A stretch of 64,000 nucleotides of DNA, from NCBI RefSeq assembly GCF_003194085.1, contig NZ_CP023994.1:1426001-1490000 (forward strand), in the 5' to 3' direction. Numbering within the stretch: the stretch's first letter is position 1; the number at the start of each line of letters is the position of its first letter. The notes under the pieces were generated by a model. That model was given only the letters and a program-made list of their open reading frames with translations. It was not told the DNA's origin and ran no database searches. Below are positions 51,228-60,613 of this stretch, one piece after another. The translations under genes were made by a program, and so were the position numbers. Origin of the DNA: Aurantimicrobium photophilum (GTDB lineage: Bacteria; Actinomycetota; Actinomycetes; Actinomycetales; Microbacteriaceae).

Positions 51228-52580
51228 ATGGTTAACGATCTGACCAAACTTCGAGATGACCTCGGAGAGCGCGGGATTGATGTATTGCGCGTCATGTTCT
51301 CGGATGTTCTCGGTATTCCTCGTTCAAAGGACATCTTGGTCAGTCAGCTCGACAAGGCTTGCCACAACGGCCCCGCGTTCAGCCAGGGCGTGTGGACCAC
51401 CACCACCGGTGGCGAATTCCACGAAGCAAACGGCATTGCCAACGACGGTCTGCAGGACTTCATAACCCAGATTGTGCCCGGCACCATCTCCCCCCTGGCA
51501 TGGGAACCCGGTGTTGCTTATGTCATTGGTGACGCCTTCAACCCGGACGGTAAGCCAAACCTGATGTCTCCTCGTTCGGTGCTGCAAAAGGTGATCGAGA
51601 GCTACCACGCTCTCGGTCTGCACCCCGTCGTTGGCCCAGAGCTCGAGTTCTACATTGCCAACAAGGATGAAGAAGGCAACTTCACCCGTTCGCTGTCTCA
51701 AACCGGCCGCGTCTATATGACCGGAACTCTGGTTGACCCCGACGGCGACTTCCTGCACCTCATGCGCATGCTCGATAACCTCAACATCGGTGCCTTTGCC
51801 GGTAACCACGAGTTCAGCCCAGCGCAGTACGAAGTTAACCTCTGGCACAGCGAAGCGCTCGATGCTGCTGACCGCACTTTCTTCTTCAAGACTGCCGTCA
51901 AGGACATCATTGCCAAGCGCGGCAAGCACGCGTCCTTCTTGGGTAAACCGTGGAGCGATGAAGGTGGCTCTGGTTTCCACCTGCACTTCTCTGTCACTGA
52001 TGCCGACGGCATCAACAAGATGCACGACGGCCGCGGTCATCTCTCCCCTGCAGCCAAGATGCTCATTGCCGGTATTACCAAGCACGCCAACGCACTGACC
52101 GCCTTCACCAACCCCACCGTGAACGCGTTCAAGCGTCTGGGCCCTGACACTCTCGCCCCCTACCGTTCCAACTGGGGCTATGACAACCGTTCCTGCATGG
52201 TTCGCGTTCCACCTGAGCGCGGCCAGGGAACTCGTCTCGAGATTCGCGTGGGCGACGGCGCAGCCAACCCCTACCTCGTCATCGCAGCAATCCTGGCCGC
52301 AGGCCTGGATGGCATCGTGAACGAGCTGGAATGTCCACCCGACGCCGTGGGCATGGCCTACGACAACGAAGGTGCCGAGATCCTTCCTGAGACCTTTAGC
52401 GAGGCACTCGATGCGCTCGAAAAAGACGACGCACTGCGCACGCAGATGTCACAGGAACTCATCAACGTGTTCATGGTGCTCAAGCGTGACGAAATTGCTC
52501 GTTACGAAGCTTCGGTTGACGACCCCAACACCCGCGAAGTTACTGAGTGGGAAATCACCGAGTACGCAGCGTCCTACTAA
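51228..52580 (+). CDS. Glutamine-synthetase-family gamma-glutamyl ligase
   Basis: 450 residues, preceded by AAAGGAG. GS fold: GPELEFYIANKDEEG, FAGNHEFSPAQYEVN, GSGFHLHFSVTDADG, the LGPDTLAPYRSNWGYDNR stretch and EIRVGDGAANPYLVIAA. It lacks the adenylylation-site context of GlnA1 and looks like GlnA3/GlnA4/PuuA/IpuC-type enzymes that glutamylate polyamines, ethanolamine or other amines. With the PuuD-type hydrolase and two amidotransferases in the cluster, an amine is the likely substrate. Confidence 0.87.
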   Translation: MVNDLTKLRDDLGERGIDVLRVMFSDVLGIPRSKDILVSQLDKACHNGPAFSQGVWTTTTGGEFHEANGIANDGLQDFITQIVPGTISPLAWEPGVAYVIGDAFNPDGKPNLMSPRSVLQKVIESYHALGLHPVVGPELEFYIANKDEEGNFTRSLSQTGRVYMTGTLVDPDGDFLHLMRMLDNLNIGAFAGNHEFSPAQYEVNLWHSEALDAADRTFFFKTAVKDIIAKRGKHASFLGKPWSDEGGSGFHLHFSVTDADGINKMHDGRGHLSPAAKMLIAGITKHANALTAFTNPTVNAFKRLGPDTLAPYRSNWGYDNRSCMVRVPPERGQGTRLEIRVGDGAANPYLVIAAILAAGLDGIVNELECPPDAVGMAYDNEGAEILPETFSEALDALEKDDALRTQMSQELINVFMVLKRDEIARYEASVDDPNTREVTEWEITEYAASY

Positions 52581-52618
52581 TTCCTCCGCCCTCCCAGCAG
52601 AGGGCGTCGGGTTAACGC

Positions 52619-52647
52619 AAGAACGGGTCCCAGAGGGACCCGTTCTT
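52619..52647. terminator. Bidirectional terminator between ligase and Cys-rich peptide genes
   Basis: Perfect 13-bp stem AAGAACGGGTCCC / GGGACCCGTTCTT with a three-base loop; TTTGTG follows on the plus strand. Confidence 0.87.
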
Positions 52648-52657
52648 TGTGTGAAAC

Positions 52658-52774
52658 CTAGTTACAGGTACAGCGGTCAGCCTGAGCTACGCCCTGAAGC
52701 GCTTCCTCAATGTGCTCGCCACAACCGGTCCAGGTGGTCTTGCCGCATGAACCGCACTTGGCTGGACTACACAT
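52658..52774 (-). CDS. 38-aa cysteine-rich peptide, metallothionein-like
   Basis: ATG 52774 with GGAGG six bases upstream. Sequence MCSPAKCGSCGKTTWTGCG, then an Ala/Glu helix, then DRCTCN: six cysteines as C-x4-C-x2-C and a terminal C-x-C, in 38 residues. Similar tiny proteins (MC.P..C..CGKTTW.GCG) are common in Actinobacteria as I remember. A CsoR-type palindrome sits in the promoter, suggesting Cu(I) or persulfide response and metal or sulfur binding. Too short for routine gene finders. Confidence 0.75.
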   Translation of the reverse strand: MCSPAKCGSCGKTTWTGCGEHIEEALQGVAQADRCTCN

Positions 52775-52814
52775 AATTACCTCCGTGTTAGCGATGACCC
52801 TTCGGTCAATCTGT

Positions 52815-52830
52815 ATACCCCCTAGGGTAT
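52815..52830. promoter_or_regulatory. CsoR/CstR-type operator
   Basis: ATACCC-CCTA-GGGTAT, an exact 6+4+6 palindrome of the class bound by Cu(I) sensor CsoR and its persulfide-sensing relative CstR. On the minus strand it lies just before TATACA, the likely -10 of the Cys-rich peptide gene. Confidence 0.7.
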
Positions 52831-52965
52831 CGCAAAAAAATTCTCAAAGCGAGTTCTGAAACTGAGATTATCCTGAATATTCCCCTGTTCGCACTCAGGA
52901 GTTGTTAACGTGAGCTTTACACGCAGATACTCCCCTTTAACGAGTGAGAGGAATAATCTAGAACT

Positions 52966-53418
52966 ATGGGGACCTACAGATTAGAAGAACTCTCAGCCAC
53001 AACTATTGTCGCGGCGAACTCTTTGACCCTCAAGCCTGGTCAAGAACAGTTCGTTGCCCCGACTTCTTATGCTCTCGCGGAGTCCTACTTCAACCCCTCG
53101 ACTGAGTGGCCCCGAGTAGTCCTCGACGGAGACAACGTTGTGGGCTTCATCCGAGGTCACTTTGATCCTGAGAGCGATCAGCATGAATTCAAGTCATGCA
53201 TTTGGCGCATCGTTGTAGCCGCGGATGCTCAAGGTAAGGGTGTTGGTCGTTTTGCCATTGAAGCACTCGCCCAGGAAGCTAAATCTCGCGGCTATACAAC
53301 ACTCACCGTTTTGTGGGAAGCAGGGGACAATGGCCCCGGTGACTTCTTCCACCGCATTGGGTTCACCGATATTGGAACAACACGCTATGGCGAAATTATC
53401 GGAGAAATGACGCTCTAA
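52966..53418 (+). CDS. GNAT family N-acetyltransferase
   Basis: 150 residues. N-acetyltransferase fold with the acetyl-CoA pyrophosphate loop in RIVVAADAQGKGVGRFAIEAL (Q/R-x-x-G-x-G/A) and FFHRIGFTDIG at the end. The acceptor cannot be predicted; the pattern DNVVGFIRGHFDPES is that of SpeG/YjeM-like small-molecule acetyltransferases only in a general sense. Single gene followed by a strong terminator. Confidence 0.85.
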   Translation: MGTYRLEELSATTIVAANSLTLKPGQEQFVAPTSYALAESYFNPSTEWPRVVLDGDNVVGFIRGHFDPESDQHEFKSCIWRIVVAADAQGKGVGRFAIEALAQEAKSRGYTTLTVLWEAGDNGPGDFFHRIGFTDIGTTRYGEIIGEMTL

Positions 53419-53439
53419 CAGAACTGAATTTAACTGCAG

Positions 53440-53467
53440 AAGGGGACCTAGTTTTCTAGGTCCCCTT
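53440..53467. terminator. Bidirectional terminator between GNAT and DDAH genes
   Basis: AAGGGGACCTAG / CTAGGTCCCCTT, 12 perfect pairs, TTTT loop, followed by CTTGTAGG on the plus strand. It serves both convergent genes. Confidence 0.87.
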
Positions 53468-53482
53468 CTTGTAGGTCTTCTC

Positions 53483-54682
53483 TTAGCGCAGGCGCACCGA
53501 GAGGCAGGTCACGCAGCCTTCGAGCTTTTCAAACTCAGAGATGTCCACGGTGATCACGCGGTAACCAAGTTCACGGAACAGCTCTGCGGACTTCGGAGCA
53601 GATGAGGACATCAGCACGGTGTCTGGAGCAAGCACCACGACAGCGGTTCCGTGCGCCTCGGGCACGGGAAGGAAGCGGTCGAAGATACCCTGGTCGTCCA
53701 CCAGTGGTGGGTAACCAATGACGGTGCCATCAGGCAATGCAGTCACAGCAGTCTTGAGGTGAAGTGCCTTGGTCACAGGAACAGCCACAACGGTATATCC
53801 CTGCTTTGCGGCGATGGCGCGAAGCTGGCGAATGCCTTCACCGTTGGTGCGACCACCACGGCCGACATACACGGTTTTGCCCACCTTGAGTACGTCGCCA
53901 CCATCGAGAGCACCGGGGCTCACGATGCGGTCGATCTCGACATCGAGGTCGCGCAGCGTCGCCTCGGTGGCTTCGATTTCAGGCTTGCGGCTGTCTGCGC
54001 CGGGGTTAGAGATCACAGCAAGCTTGCCCAGCATCACAACAGTGTCTTCAATAAAGACGCTGTCTGCGAGGTCATCGCGGGGCTCTACCTCGATGGTCAT
54101 CCAACCAGCAGCGTTGAGGGCTGCCACATAGGCATCCCACTGCTGGTCAGCCAGTTCCAGATCAACCTTCTTGCGCTTGATGTGAGTCACCAGACCATCA
54201 GCAAGAGTCGAAGCGGGTGCACGAACCAGTGCCACCTTGGTGGGTGCAGTTGTAGCACCGCGGGCAATGACCCAGCGCCAGATAGCTGTTCCGGCGGTGA
54301 CAGTGGACACCGTACCGGCAACAACGAAGATGAGGTTCACGCCGAGGAGAGATGCGAAGACACCTGCAAACACATCAGCGGAGAAGCCCGCACCCTGCGA
54401 TGCAGCTTGGATAAACATGTTCACAACCGCAGCAATGACGGAGGAAACCAGACCGACAACCCACGAGTAACGACGCTTAGCCAAGAAGCCGAAAGCACCC
54501 TTGAGGAAGACCAGGATAAAGAAGATCACACTCGCGCCGATGAAGAACGAGCCAGCCTGCCAGAGGATGGCTTCTTCAAAGTTGTTACCAATGAAAAAGG
54601 CCAGGCCGGTGACGTTCTGGGTGATGATGGTGACCGCGAGGGCAGACAGGGCTGCAGCAATCAAACGACGGGGTGTGAACAT
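53483..54682 (-). CDS. Membrane-fused dimethylarginine dimethylaminohydrolase-like protein
   Basis: 399 residues in two parts. Residues 1-140 hold four membrane helices (LIAAALSALAVTIITQ, FFIGASVIFFILVFL, VVGLVSSVIAAVVNMF, LLGVNLIFVVAGTVS). Residues 150-399 are a DDAH/arginine-deiminase-superfamily domain: SVFIEDTVVML, GALDGGDVLKVG, His in ALHLKTAVTALP and Cys in LEGCVTCLSVRL. Stand-alone DDAH of Actinobacteria is about 255 residues, so the N-terminal membrane part is an added module; the frame is unbroken. It would place methylarginine hydrolysis at the membrane. Confidence 0.82.
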   Translation of the reverse strand: MFTPRRLIAAALSALAVTIITQNVTGLAFFIGNNFEEAILWQAGSFFIGASVIFFILVFLKGAFGFLAKRRYSWVVGLVSSVIAAVVNMFIQAASQGAGFSADVFAGVFASLLGVNLIFVVAGTVSTVTAGTAIWRWVIARGATTAPTKVALVRAPASTLADGLVTHIKRKKVDLELADQQWDAYVAALNAAGWMTIEVEPRDDLADSVFIEDTVVMLGKLAVISNPGADSRKPEIEATEATLRDLDVEIDRIVSPGALDGGDVLKVGKTVYVGRGGRTNGEGIRQLRAIAAKQGYTVVAVPVTKALHLKTAVTALPDGTVIGYPPLVDDQGIFDRFLPVPEAHGTAVVVLAPDTVLMSSSAPKSAELFRELGYRVITVDISEFEKLEGCVTCLSVRLR

Positions 54683-54693
54683 TTATTTATCCT

Positions 54694-56291
54694 TTAGTGG
54701 AAGAAGTGGCGTTCGCCGGTGAAATACATGGTGACTCCAGCCTTCTGAGCAGCAGCGATGACTTCTTCATCACGCACTGACCCACCAGGCTGAACAACTG
54801 CCTTGATACCGGCAGCTAGGAGAACTTCGAGACCGTCTGCGAAGGGGAAGAACGCATCGGACGCAGCAACGGAGCCCGCAGCGCGGTCTCCCGCACGGTT
54901 GACTGCGAGGTGGCAGGAGTCAACACGGTTGACCTGGCCCATTCCCACACCCACCGACGCACCGTTGTGAGCAAGCAGGATGGCGTTGGACTTCACCGAA
55001 CGGCACGCCTTCCATGCGAACTCGAGATCAACCAGAGTTTCCTCATCAGCAGGCGCACCTGAAACAAGCTGCCAATCGCTCAGAAGCGCACCGAGCTTGG
55101 AGGTGCCATCAAAGAGGTCGGCATCCTGAACGAGGAAACCGCCGGAGATCTGGCGGATCTCTTGAGGCTCGCGGCCGAAGTTTTCAGGAAGCTGCAACAG
55201 ACGCAGGTTCTTCTTAGTTCTCAGCAGGGTAAGAGCATCCGGCTCGAAACCAGGAGCAACGAGTACCTCGGTGAAGACTTCACTGACCTGCTCCGCCATC
55301 TTGAGTGTGACGGGGCGGTTAGCCGCGATCACACCACCAAAAGCAGAAACGGGGTCGCATTCGTGGGCAAGACGGTGAGCAGATGCAATCTGGTCCACTG
55401 CCTTGTCGCGGCCCACGGCAATACCGCAGGGGTTCGCGTGCTTGATGATCGCCACTGCAGGATTGATGAAGTCATAAGCTGCGCGAACAGCAGCGTCAGC
55501 ATCAACGAAGTTGTTGTAGGACATTTCCTTGCCACCCAAGAGAGTGGACTGGGCAATGCCATGTCCACCCTGCTCAAGATAGAGCGCAGCTTCCTGGTGG
55601 GAGTTCTCGCCGTATCGCAGGATAGAGCCGCGCTGCGCGGAAACAGCATAGGTCTGAGGGAACTTCTCGTCACGAACAAACCAGGACGACACAGCTGCGT
55701 CATATGCCGCAGTGTGCGCGAATGCCTCAGCGGCCAGTGAGCGGCGCTGTTCTAGAGAAGTACCACCCTGGGCAACGGCTTCCATAATCTCCCCATAGCG
55801 AGCAGGGGAAACCACGATGGCCACATTGGGGTGGTTCTTTGCCGAGGCACGAACCATGGCAGGGCCACCGATATCGATCTGTTCGATGACGTCTGCGTCC
55901 GCTGCTCCGGAAGCCACAGTTTCGCGGAAGGGGTAAAGGTTGACCACAACGAGGTCAAACGCCTGAATGCCGAGCTCTTCAAGCTGGTCAGCGTGGGCCT
56001 GAAGTCGAAGGTCAGCCAAGATACTGCGTGCACGGATGGGTGCAGAGTCTTCACGCGGCCATCAAGAGACTCGGGGAAGCCAGTTACTTCACTGACATCC
56101 TTGACTGCGTGACCTGCGTCACGAATGGTCTGCGCAGTGGAGCCGGTGGAGACCAGCTCAACACCGGCAGCACTGAGTGCGCCGGCGAGGTCCAGCAGAC
56201 CGGTCTTGTCGTGACAGAGATCAGGGCGCGACGAATGGGAACAACGTCGCGGTGGTTGTAGAGGCTGGGGTCGTGTGAGGGGCCGGCTCAT
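54694..56291 (-). pseudogene. purH: Bifunctional purine biosynthesis protein PurH, frameshifted
   Basis: AICAR transformylase/IMP cyclohydrolase. From about 56030 to the stop it is intact ([40 protein letters not shown]). The first 85 codons need three single-base corrections: one extra base just after the start (near 56278), one missing base before [17 protein letters not shown] (near 56213), and one missing G after KTLHPSVHA (near 56030). No decay by substitution is seen. The gene is normally essential without purines, so sequence error is the likelier reading, but the record as given does not encode a full protein. Confidence 0.8.
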
Positions 56292-56297
56292 GACGTG

Positions 56298-56871
56298 CTA
56301 AATCCTGAAGGTTGAGTGGGCGTGGGCGATATTGCGAACGGTGTGAACAATGAGTTCACGCTCGACAATCCTGATGCGCTCGTGCAGCGTCTCTTCGGTG
56401 TCATCAGCATTGATGGCCACTCACTTGCTCGATGACAGGACAGTGTCGACGCCGTCCGACGATATGAAACTGTTGCACCAGTCACTGTTGCCGGCCGTCT
56501 GAAGGCGTACGCACCGCGTGAGCGCCGGGGTAGAGGGGCAACAATGCGGGGTGCATGTTGATGAGTTGGCGAGAACGCACCGACACGTTTGGCAGGAAGA
56601 ATGCGCATGAAACCAGCACACACACCAAGTCTGGAGAGTAGGAAGAAACCTCAGCAATGAGGGCTTCTCCCCAGCTGACGCGGTTGGCGTAGTCGGCCGG
56701 TGAAACCACGAATGTGGGAACACCAAACTCACGCGCATGGGCCAAACCAGATGCCTCGTTATCGGCACCGACAGCCACAATCTGTGCTGGGAATGACTCA
56801 TCACTCGTTGCCTCGAGCAAGGCACGAAGATTAGAGCCCGATCCAGAGATCAGGACGACGAGTTTCAGCAC
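56298..56871 (-). pseudogene. purN: Phosphoribosylglycinamide formyltransferase PurN, frameshifted
   Basis: Starts well (MLKLVVLISGSGSNLRALLE, then SPADYANRVSWGEALIAEV) and ends well (INADDTEETLHERIRIVERE up to HSTFRI), but between about 56300 and 56640 the frame must be switched repeatedly: near DLV-CAGFMRILPA, before QLINMHPALLPLYPGAHAV, and several times through the VTGATV..VDDGVDTG region. PurN uses 10-formyl-THF to formylate GAR. Same patch of single-base indels as purH; order purN-purH is normal for the group. Confidence 0.8.
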
Positions 56872-56880
56872 CCCTCAAGC

Positions 56881-58154
56881 CTACCGGCTAGAACTGGGGC
56901 TGTTTTCGGGAGTTTTAGCCGGTGTGGAAGCAGCAGGCTTTGAGGGAGAACGCGACCCGGCATACAAACCCAGTGTTGCCGCAATGAGGAACTCGACTGC
57001 TGCCACGCCTCCGGTGCGCAGTGCGTTAGGTCCCACGTCAACGAGACGACCTGGGCCTGCGGCACCGCCGCTTGCCCACGCCATAAAGCCAATCAAAGCG
57101 CCACCAACAAGAGCAATACCGAACACCGTAAAGATCAACCAGCGCAGGGCGGTGCTCCACCAAGGCCTCGAACCAGCGAGGGGCGAACAAAGAAGGCCGC
57201 GAAGAATCCGGCAGCAATAGGAACGGTGAGTCCCACAAAACCAAAAGCCAGATCAGCAGTGGGCATAGCGCCCAGAATCGGAAGCGCTGGAACCAGACCC
57301 AGCTCGGTGCCGACAGGAGAAACGGAAGATCCAGTACCTAAAGCAAAGCCGGTGCCCACAAACCAGGACGCCACCCACATCACGAAGTTCGGCATGAACA
57401 TCAGTTGTGCAGCGGTAAGGATCAGGCTTCCGCCTCCACCTCCCTGCAGGCCTTCATAGAGCCCCAAGATGGTGGAGAAGTTTGCAATCAGCAAGACCGA
57501 GAGCACGACAGCGGAAATGCCCACCACGATGGCAGCAGAAGCGATGCCGCCACGAAGTGACGATGTCAGAACCGCGCGAACCTGGAGTGGCAAGCCAAAA
57601 GCCCAGTCGGTGACGCGCTGCTGCAAACGCTCCGCACGACCACCCGAGTGACCAATCTCACCACGAGCACCAATGAACAAACCGGCACCAAAGATGGCGG
57701 TGGGGAATGACAGTGCCATCCACATTGTGGGCATGGCGTTGGCGTTTATCGAAGAAAGCGCAATGAGTACCGTCAGGCCACCGAAGGTGCTGATTGCGGC
57801 AACAGGGCCCACAAAACGTGCACCAGATTCCAACGACTTACGACCCAGTCGAACACCCAAGAGGATGGTCAAGACTGAGAAGAACAAGGGCGCAATGGAG
57901 ATGAGGAAAGGCTTTTCAGCACCCGCCAAACCCACATTCGCAGCCAGCACAGGATCCAAGGTGACCGTGAGGTCAACACCGTGACCGACTAACCAAATGT
58001 CAGCAGCAGCGCGATAAAACACGTCCCAGCCGATGCCGCTGTCCAACTGGACAGCCCACATCAAACTCAGTGGAATGAGGGTAATACCCAAGCCAATGCC
58101 CACTGCCAGGAGAGACTCCAGGGCAGCAAGCAGTGCAATCAGGGTGCGGTTCAC
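56881..58154 (-). pseudogene. DUF6350 family multi-helix membrane protein, frameshifted
   Basis: Two adjacent frames belong to one protein. The first (58154-57135) has about eight helices (LESLLAVGIGLGITLIPLSL at the start) and runs out at RPSLVRGLGG; the second frame continues RPWWSTALRWLIFTVFGIAL to a Ser/Pro tail at 56881. One base is missing near 57168. The joined length, about 424 residues, equals the usual DUF6350 size, and position upstream of purN is the usual one. Function unknown. Confidence 0.78.
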
Positions 58155-58163
58155 CCCTTGATG

Positions 58164-59560
58164 CTATGACTTTTTAGTGGTTGGCTTCTTCGCGACAGGC
58201 TTAGTTGAGCCAGTTGCGCTCTTCTTCGCAGCGGGCTTCTTGGCTGCAGATGCAGCAGGGGCCTTCTTGGCAGGGGCCTTCTTCACTGAAGCAGTCTTTG
58301 CAACTGGAGCAGCAGCTGCGACAGTCGCGGCAACCTTGGGTGCTGCTGCCGTGACGACAGGGCGCTGCAGGACTTCATAGGCGAAGAGCAGGACCAGACC
58401 TGTAAGTGTCCAGCCAAAGACATCAGCGGCAGTCAAAGGAATGATTGAACTGAGAATCAGCGCAATGCCACCAATGATGACACGCGGGCCACAATGCGGT
58501 ACTTGTGCATCACAACGCTCGAGTTAGCAAAGATCTTGTTTTCGGGGTCAACCGTTTTTCGCAGTGAATTGATCTGCTTGTTCGAGAATGCGCGGAACTT
58601 CTCTGCACTTTCGCTGACGCCAAATGCCCAGCCGGTAATAATGGCAAAGACTGAAGCAACAGCTAGTGCGAGTACAACATTGAGCACAAAGGCAACGAGA
58701 GCGTCATAGACCGCGCCCACAATAGGAGAGTAGTTGGGGTCAATCACCGTGGTTGCAACAATGCGGCCACTGGTGAAGAGGAACGCCATCAGCGCCATCA
58801 GACCAAGCATGACGCTACCGGTGGCTGCAAGTGCGCGTGGGCGGCGGCGAGCAGCCGCAATTCCCACGACGAACAGTGCTGCAACTACCCAAGGAAGCCA
58901 GGTTCCTACGCCCACACCAACTTGGTAGAGAACGCGAGCTAATGCCAGCTCGGGAACCTTGCCGATGGTGATGTCGGTGTTGACCTCAGGGATAGCCGAG
59001 GCAAAACCAACGCCCTGCTTGACCAGTTCCTTTTTGATTTCCACGATGATGGGCTTGAGCGGAAGTGTCAGGGTGCCATCGTTGGAGAGCTTGATGACAG
59101 AATCTGGACTGTCAGAAAGCAGCGCAACGGTCTGCTCCTGGGTCAGGGTGAGGGTCTTGTCCCAGGCATCAGCGAATGCCTGCGACTTCACAACATTAGA
59201 AACCAGGGTCTGCACGAGTCCCTCAACGCCGCTCGCTGCAGGAGCAGCCAGCATGCCGAGAGCCTTCTTGGCAGCATCGGGAAGATCCAGGGCATTGCCC
59301 AAACCTTCAAAGAGGGAAGTGGTGACTTCCTTGATGTCGACCTGCTTGTCAATGATGGTGGTGACCTCAGTAATGATGGTCTCCTGAACAGCAGGGTTCT
59401 TGGCTAGTGGGGACAGCGTGGAAACAAAGCGCTGAGTATTGGTAACTTCGCTGGTTGCCCAGTGAGTCACGATGGCAGCGGGGGTGAGCGCAATAGCCAG
59501 AATCAAGGCGATAGCGGACAGCCAGGAGCGACCAGCGCTCTTCTTCACAGCAGTAGACAT
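58164..59560 (-). pseudogene. Membrane protein with Lys/Ala/Pro-rich tail, frameshifted
   Basis: First frame from ATG 59560: signal-anchor helix, extracellular part (EVTNTQRFVSTLSPLAKNPAVQ...), helices near residues 230-330, ending HKYRIVARV. A second frame then gives VIIGGIALILSSIIPLTAAD, one more helix and a tail of PAKKAPA/AAKK units to 58164. CGCGTGTCATC near 58480 looks like CGCGTGGTCATC with one G lost. Together about 465 residues. The tail resembles that of the histone-like protein at 10769-11251 but faces the cytoplasm on a membrane protein. No named family. Confidence 0.65.
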
Positions 59561-59653
59561 GTTTGTTTCAATCCTCAAAGGTTAGACAGTTGTTCTAGTC
59601 TGCCAGTTCGGCCAAGATTTCGTCACGGTTGGGGACAGGTGTGGTTAAACGAA

Positions 59654-59683
59654 CTCGGCGCTCCCCCGAAAGGAAGCGCCGAG
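59654..59683 (-). terminator. Terminator behind sucCD
   Basis: Stem CTCGGCGCT / AGCGCCGAG, 9 pairs, 15 bases after the sucD stop, followed on the minus strand by TTCGTTTAACC. Confidence 0.7.
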
Positions 59684-59698
59684 TAAAAGCAGCCTGGA

Positions 59699-60586
59699 TT
59701 AGAGACTTGCCATGATTTCGCGCATCAGGCGAGCAGCCTCGGAAGGAGTCTTTCCAACCTTGACGCCGGCAGCCTCGAGGGCTTCCTTCTTGGCCTGTGC
59801 AGTTCCAGTAGAACCAGAGACGATGGCACCAGCGTGACCCATGGTCTTACCCTCGGGAGCAGTGAAGCCAGCAACATAGCCAACAACGGGCTTGGTTACG
59901 TTCGCCTTGATGAAGTCTGCAGCGCGCTCTTCAGCGTCACCACCGATTTCACCGATCATGACGATGGCCTTGGTCTCGGGGTCAGCCTCGAATGCAGCGA
60001 GCGCATCGATGTGAGTGGTGCCGATGATGGGGTCTCCACCAATACCAATAGCGGTCGAGAAGCCAAGGTCGCGCAGCTCGAACATCATCTGGTAGGTCAG
60101 GGTTCCAGACTTGGAAACCAGACCGATGGGGCCCTTACCGGTGATGTTCGCAGGAGTGATACCGACGAGTGCCTCACCTGGGGTGATGATGCCAGGGCAG
60201 TTGGGACCAATGATGCGGGTCTTGCCACCCTTGTCCTTGGCGTATGCCCAGAACTCAGCAGAGTCCTGAACGGGGATGCCCTCGGTGATGACGACGAGCA
60301 GAGGAATCTCTGCGTCGATAGCTTCGATAACTGCGTCCTTGGAGAATGCAGGAGGAACGAAGGCGATCGAGACGTCAGCACCGGTTGCAGCCATTGCCTC
60401 AGCAACGGTTGCAAAGACGGGGAGCTCAACATCACCGTGAGTAACGGTGGTGCCAGCCTTGCGTGCGTTGACGCCACCAACAACCTGGGTTCCTGCAGCG
60501 AGCATACGAGCGGTGTGCTTGGAGCCCTCACCACCGGTGATGCCCTGCACGATGACCTTGGAGTCTTTGTTCAGAAAGATTGACAT
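59699..60586 (-). CDS. sucD: Succinyl-CoA ligase alpha subunit
   Basis: 295 residues. CoA-binding Rossmann domain ([19 protein letters not shown]), [17 protein letters not shown], ligase domain with the phosphorylated His in [13 protein letters not shown]. Forms the TCA-cycle enzyme with SucC, encoded 27 bases upstream. Confidence 0.97.
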   Translation of the reverse strand: MSIFLNKDSKVIVQGITGGEGSKHTARMLAAGTQVVGGVNARKAGTTVTHGDVELPVFATVAEAMAATGADVSIAFVPPAFSKDAVIEAIDAEIPLLVVITEGIPVQDSAEFWAYAKDKGGKTRIIGPNCPGIITPGEALVGITPANITGKGPIGLVSKSGTLTYQMMFELRDLGFSTAIGIGGDPIIGTTHIDALAAFEADPETKAIVMIGEIGGDAEERAADFIKANVTKPVVGYVAGFTAPEGKTMGHAGAIVSGSTGTAQAKKEALEAAGVKVGKTPSEAARLMREIMASL

Positions 60587-60613
60587 TTCTTATCCTTGAG
60601 TTTTCGTGAGGGC

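Noticed and set aside
53651-54697. 348-codon plus-strand frame opposite the DDAH gene
   Set aside because: Cys/His-rich shadow without recognisable domain; the minus-strand gene has the active-site residues.
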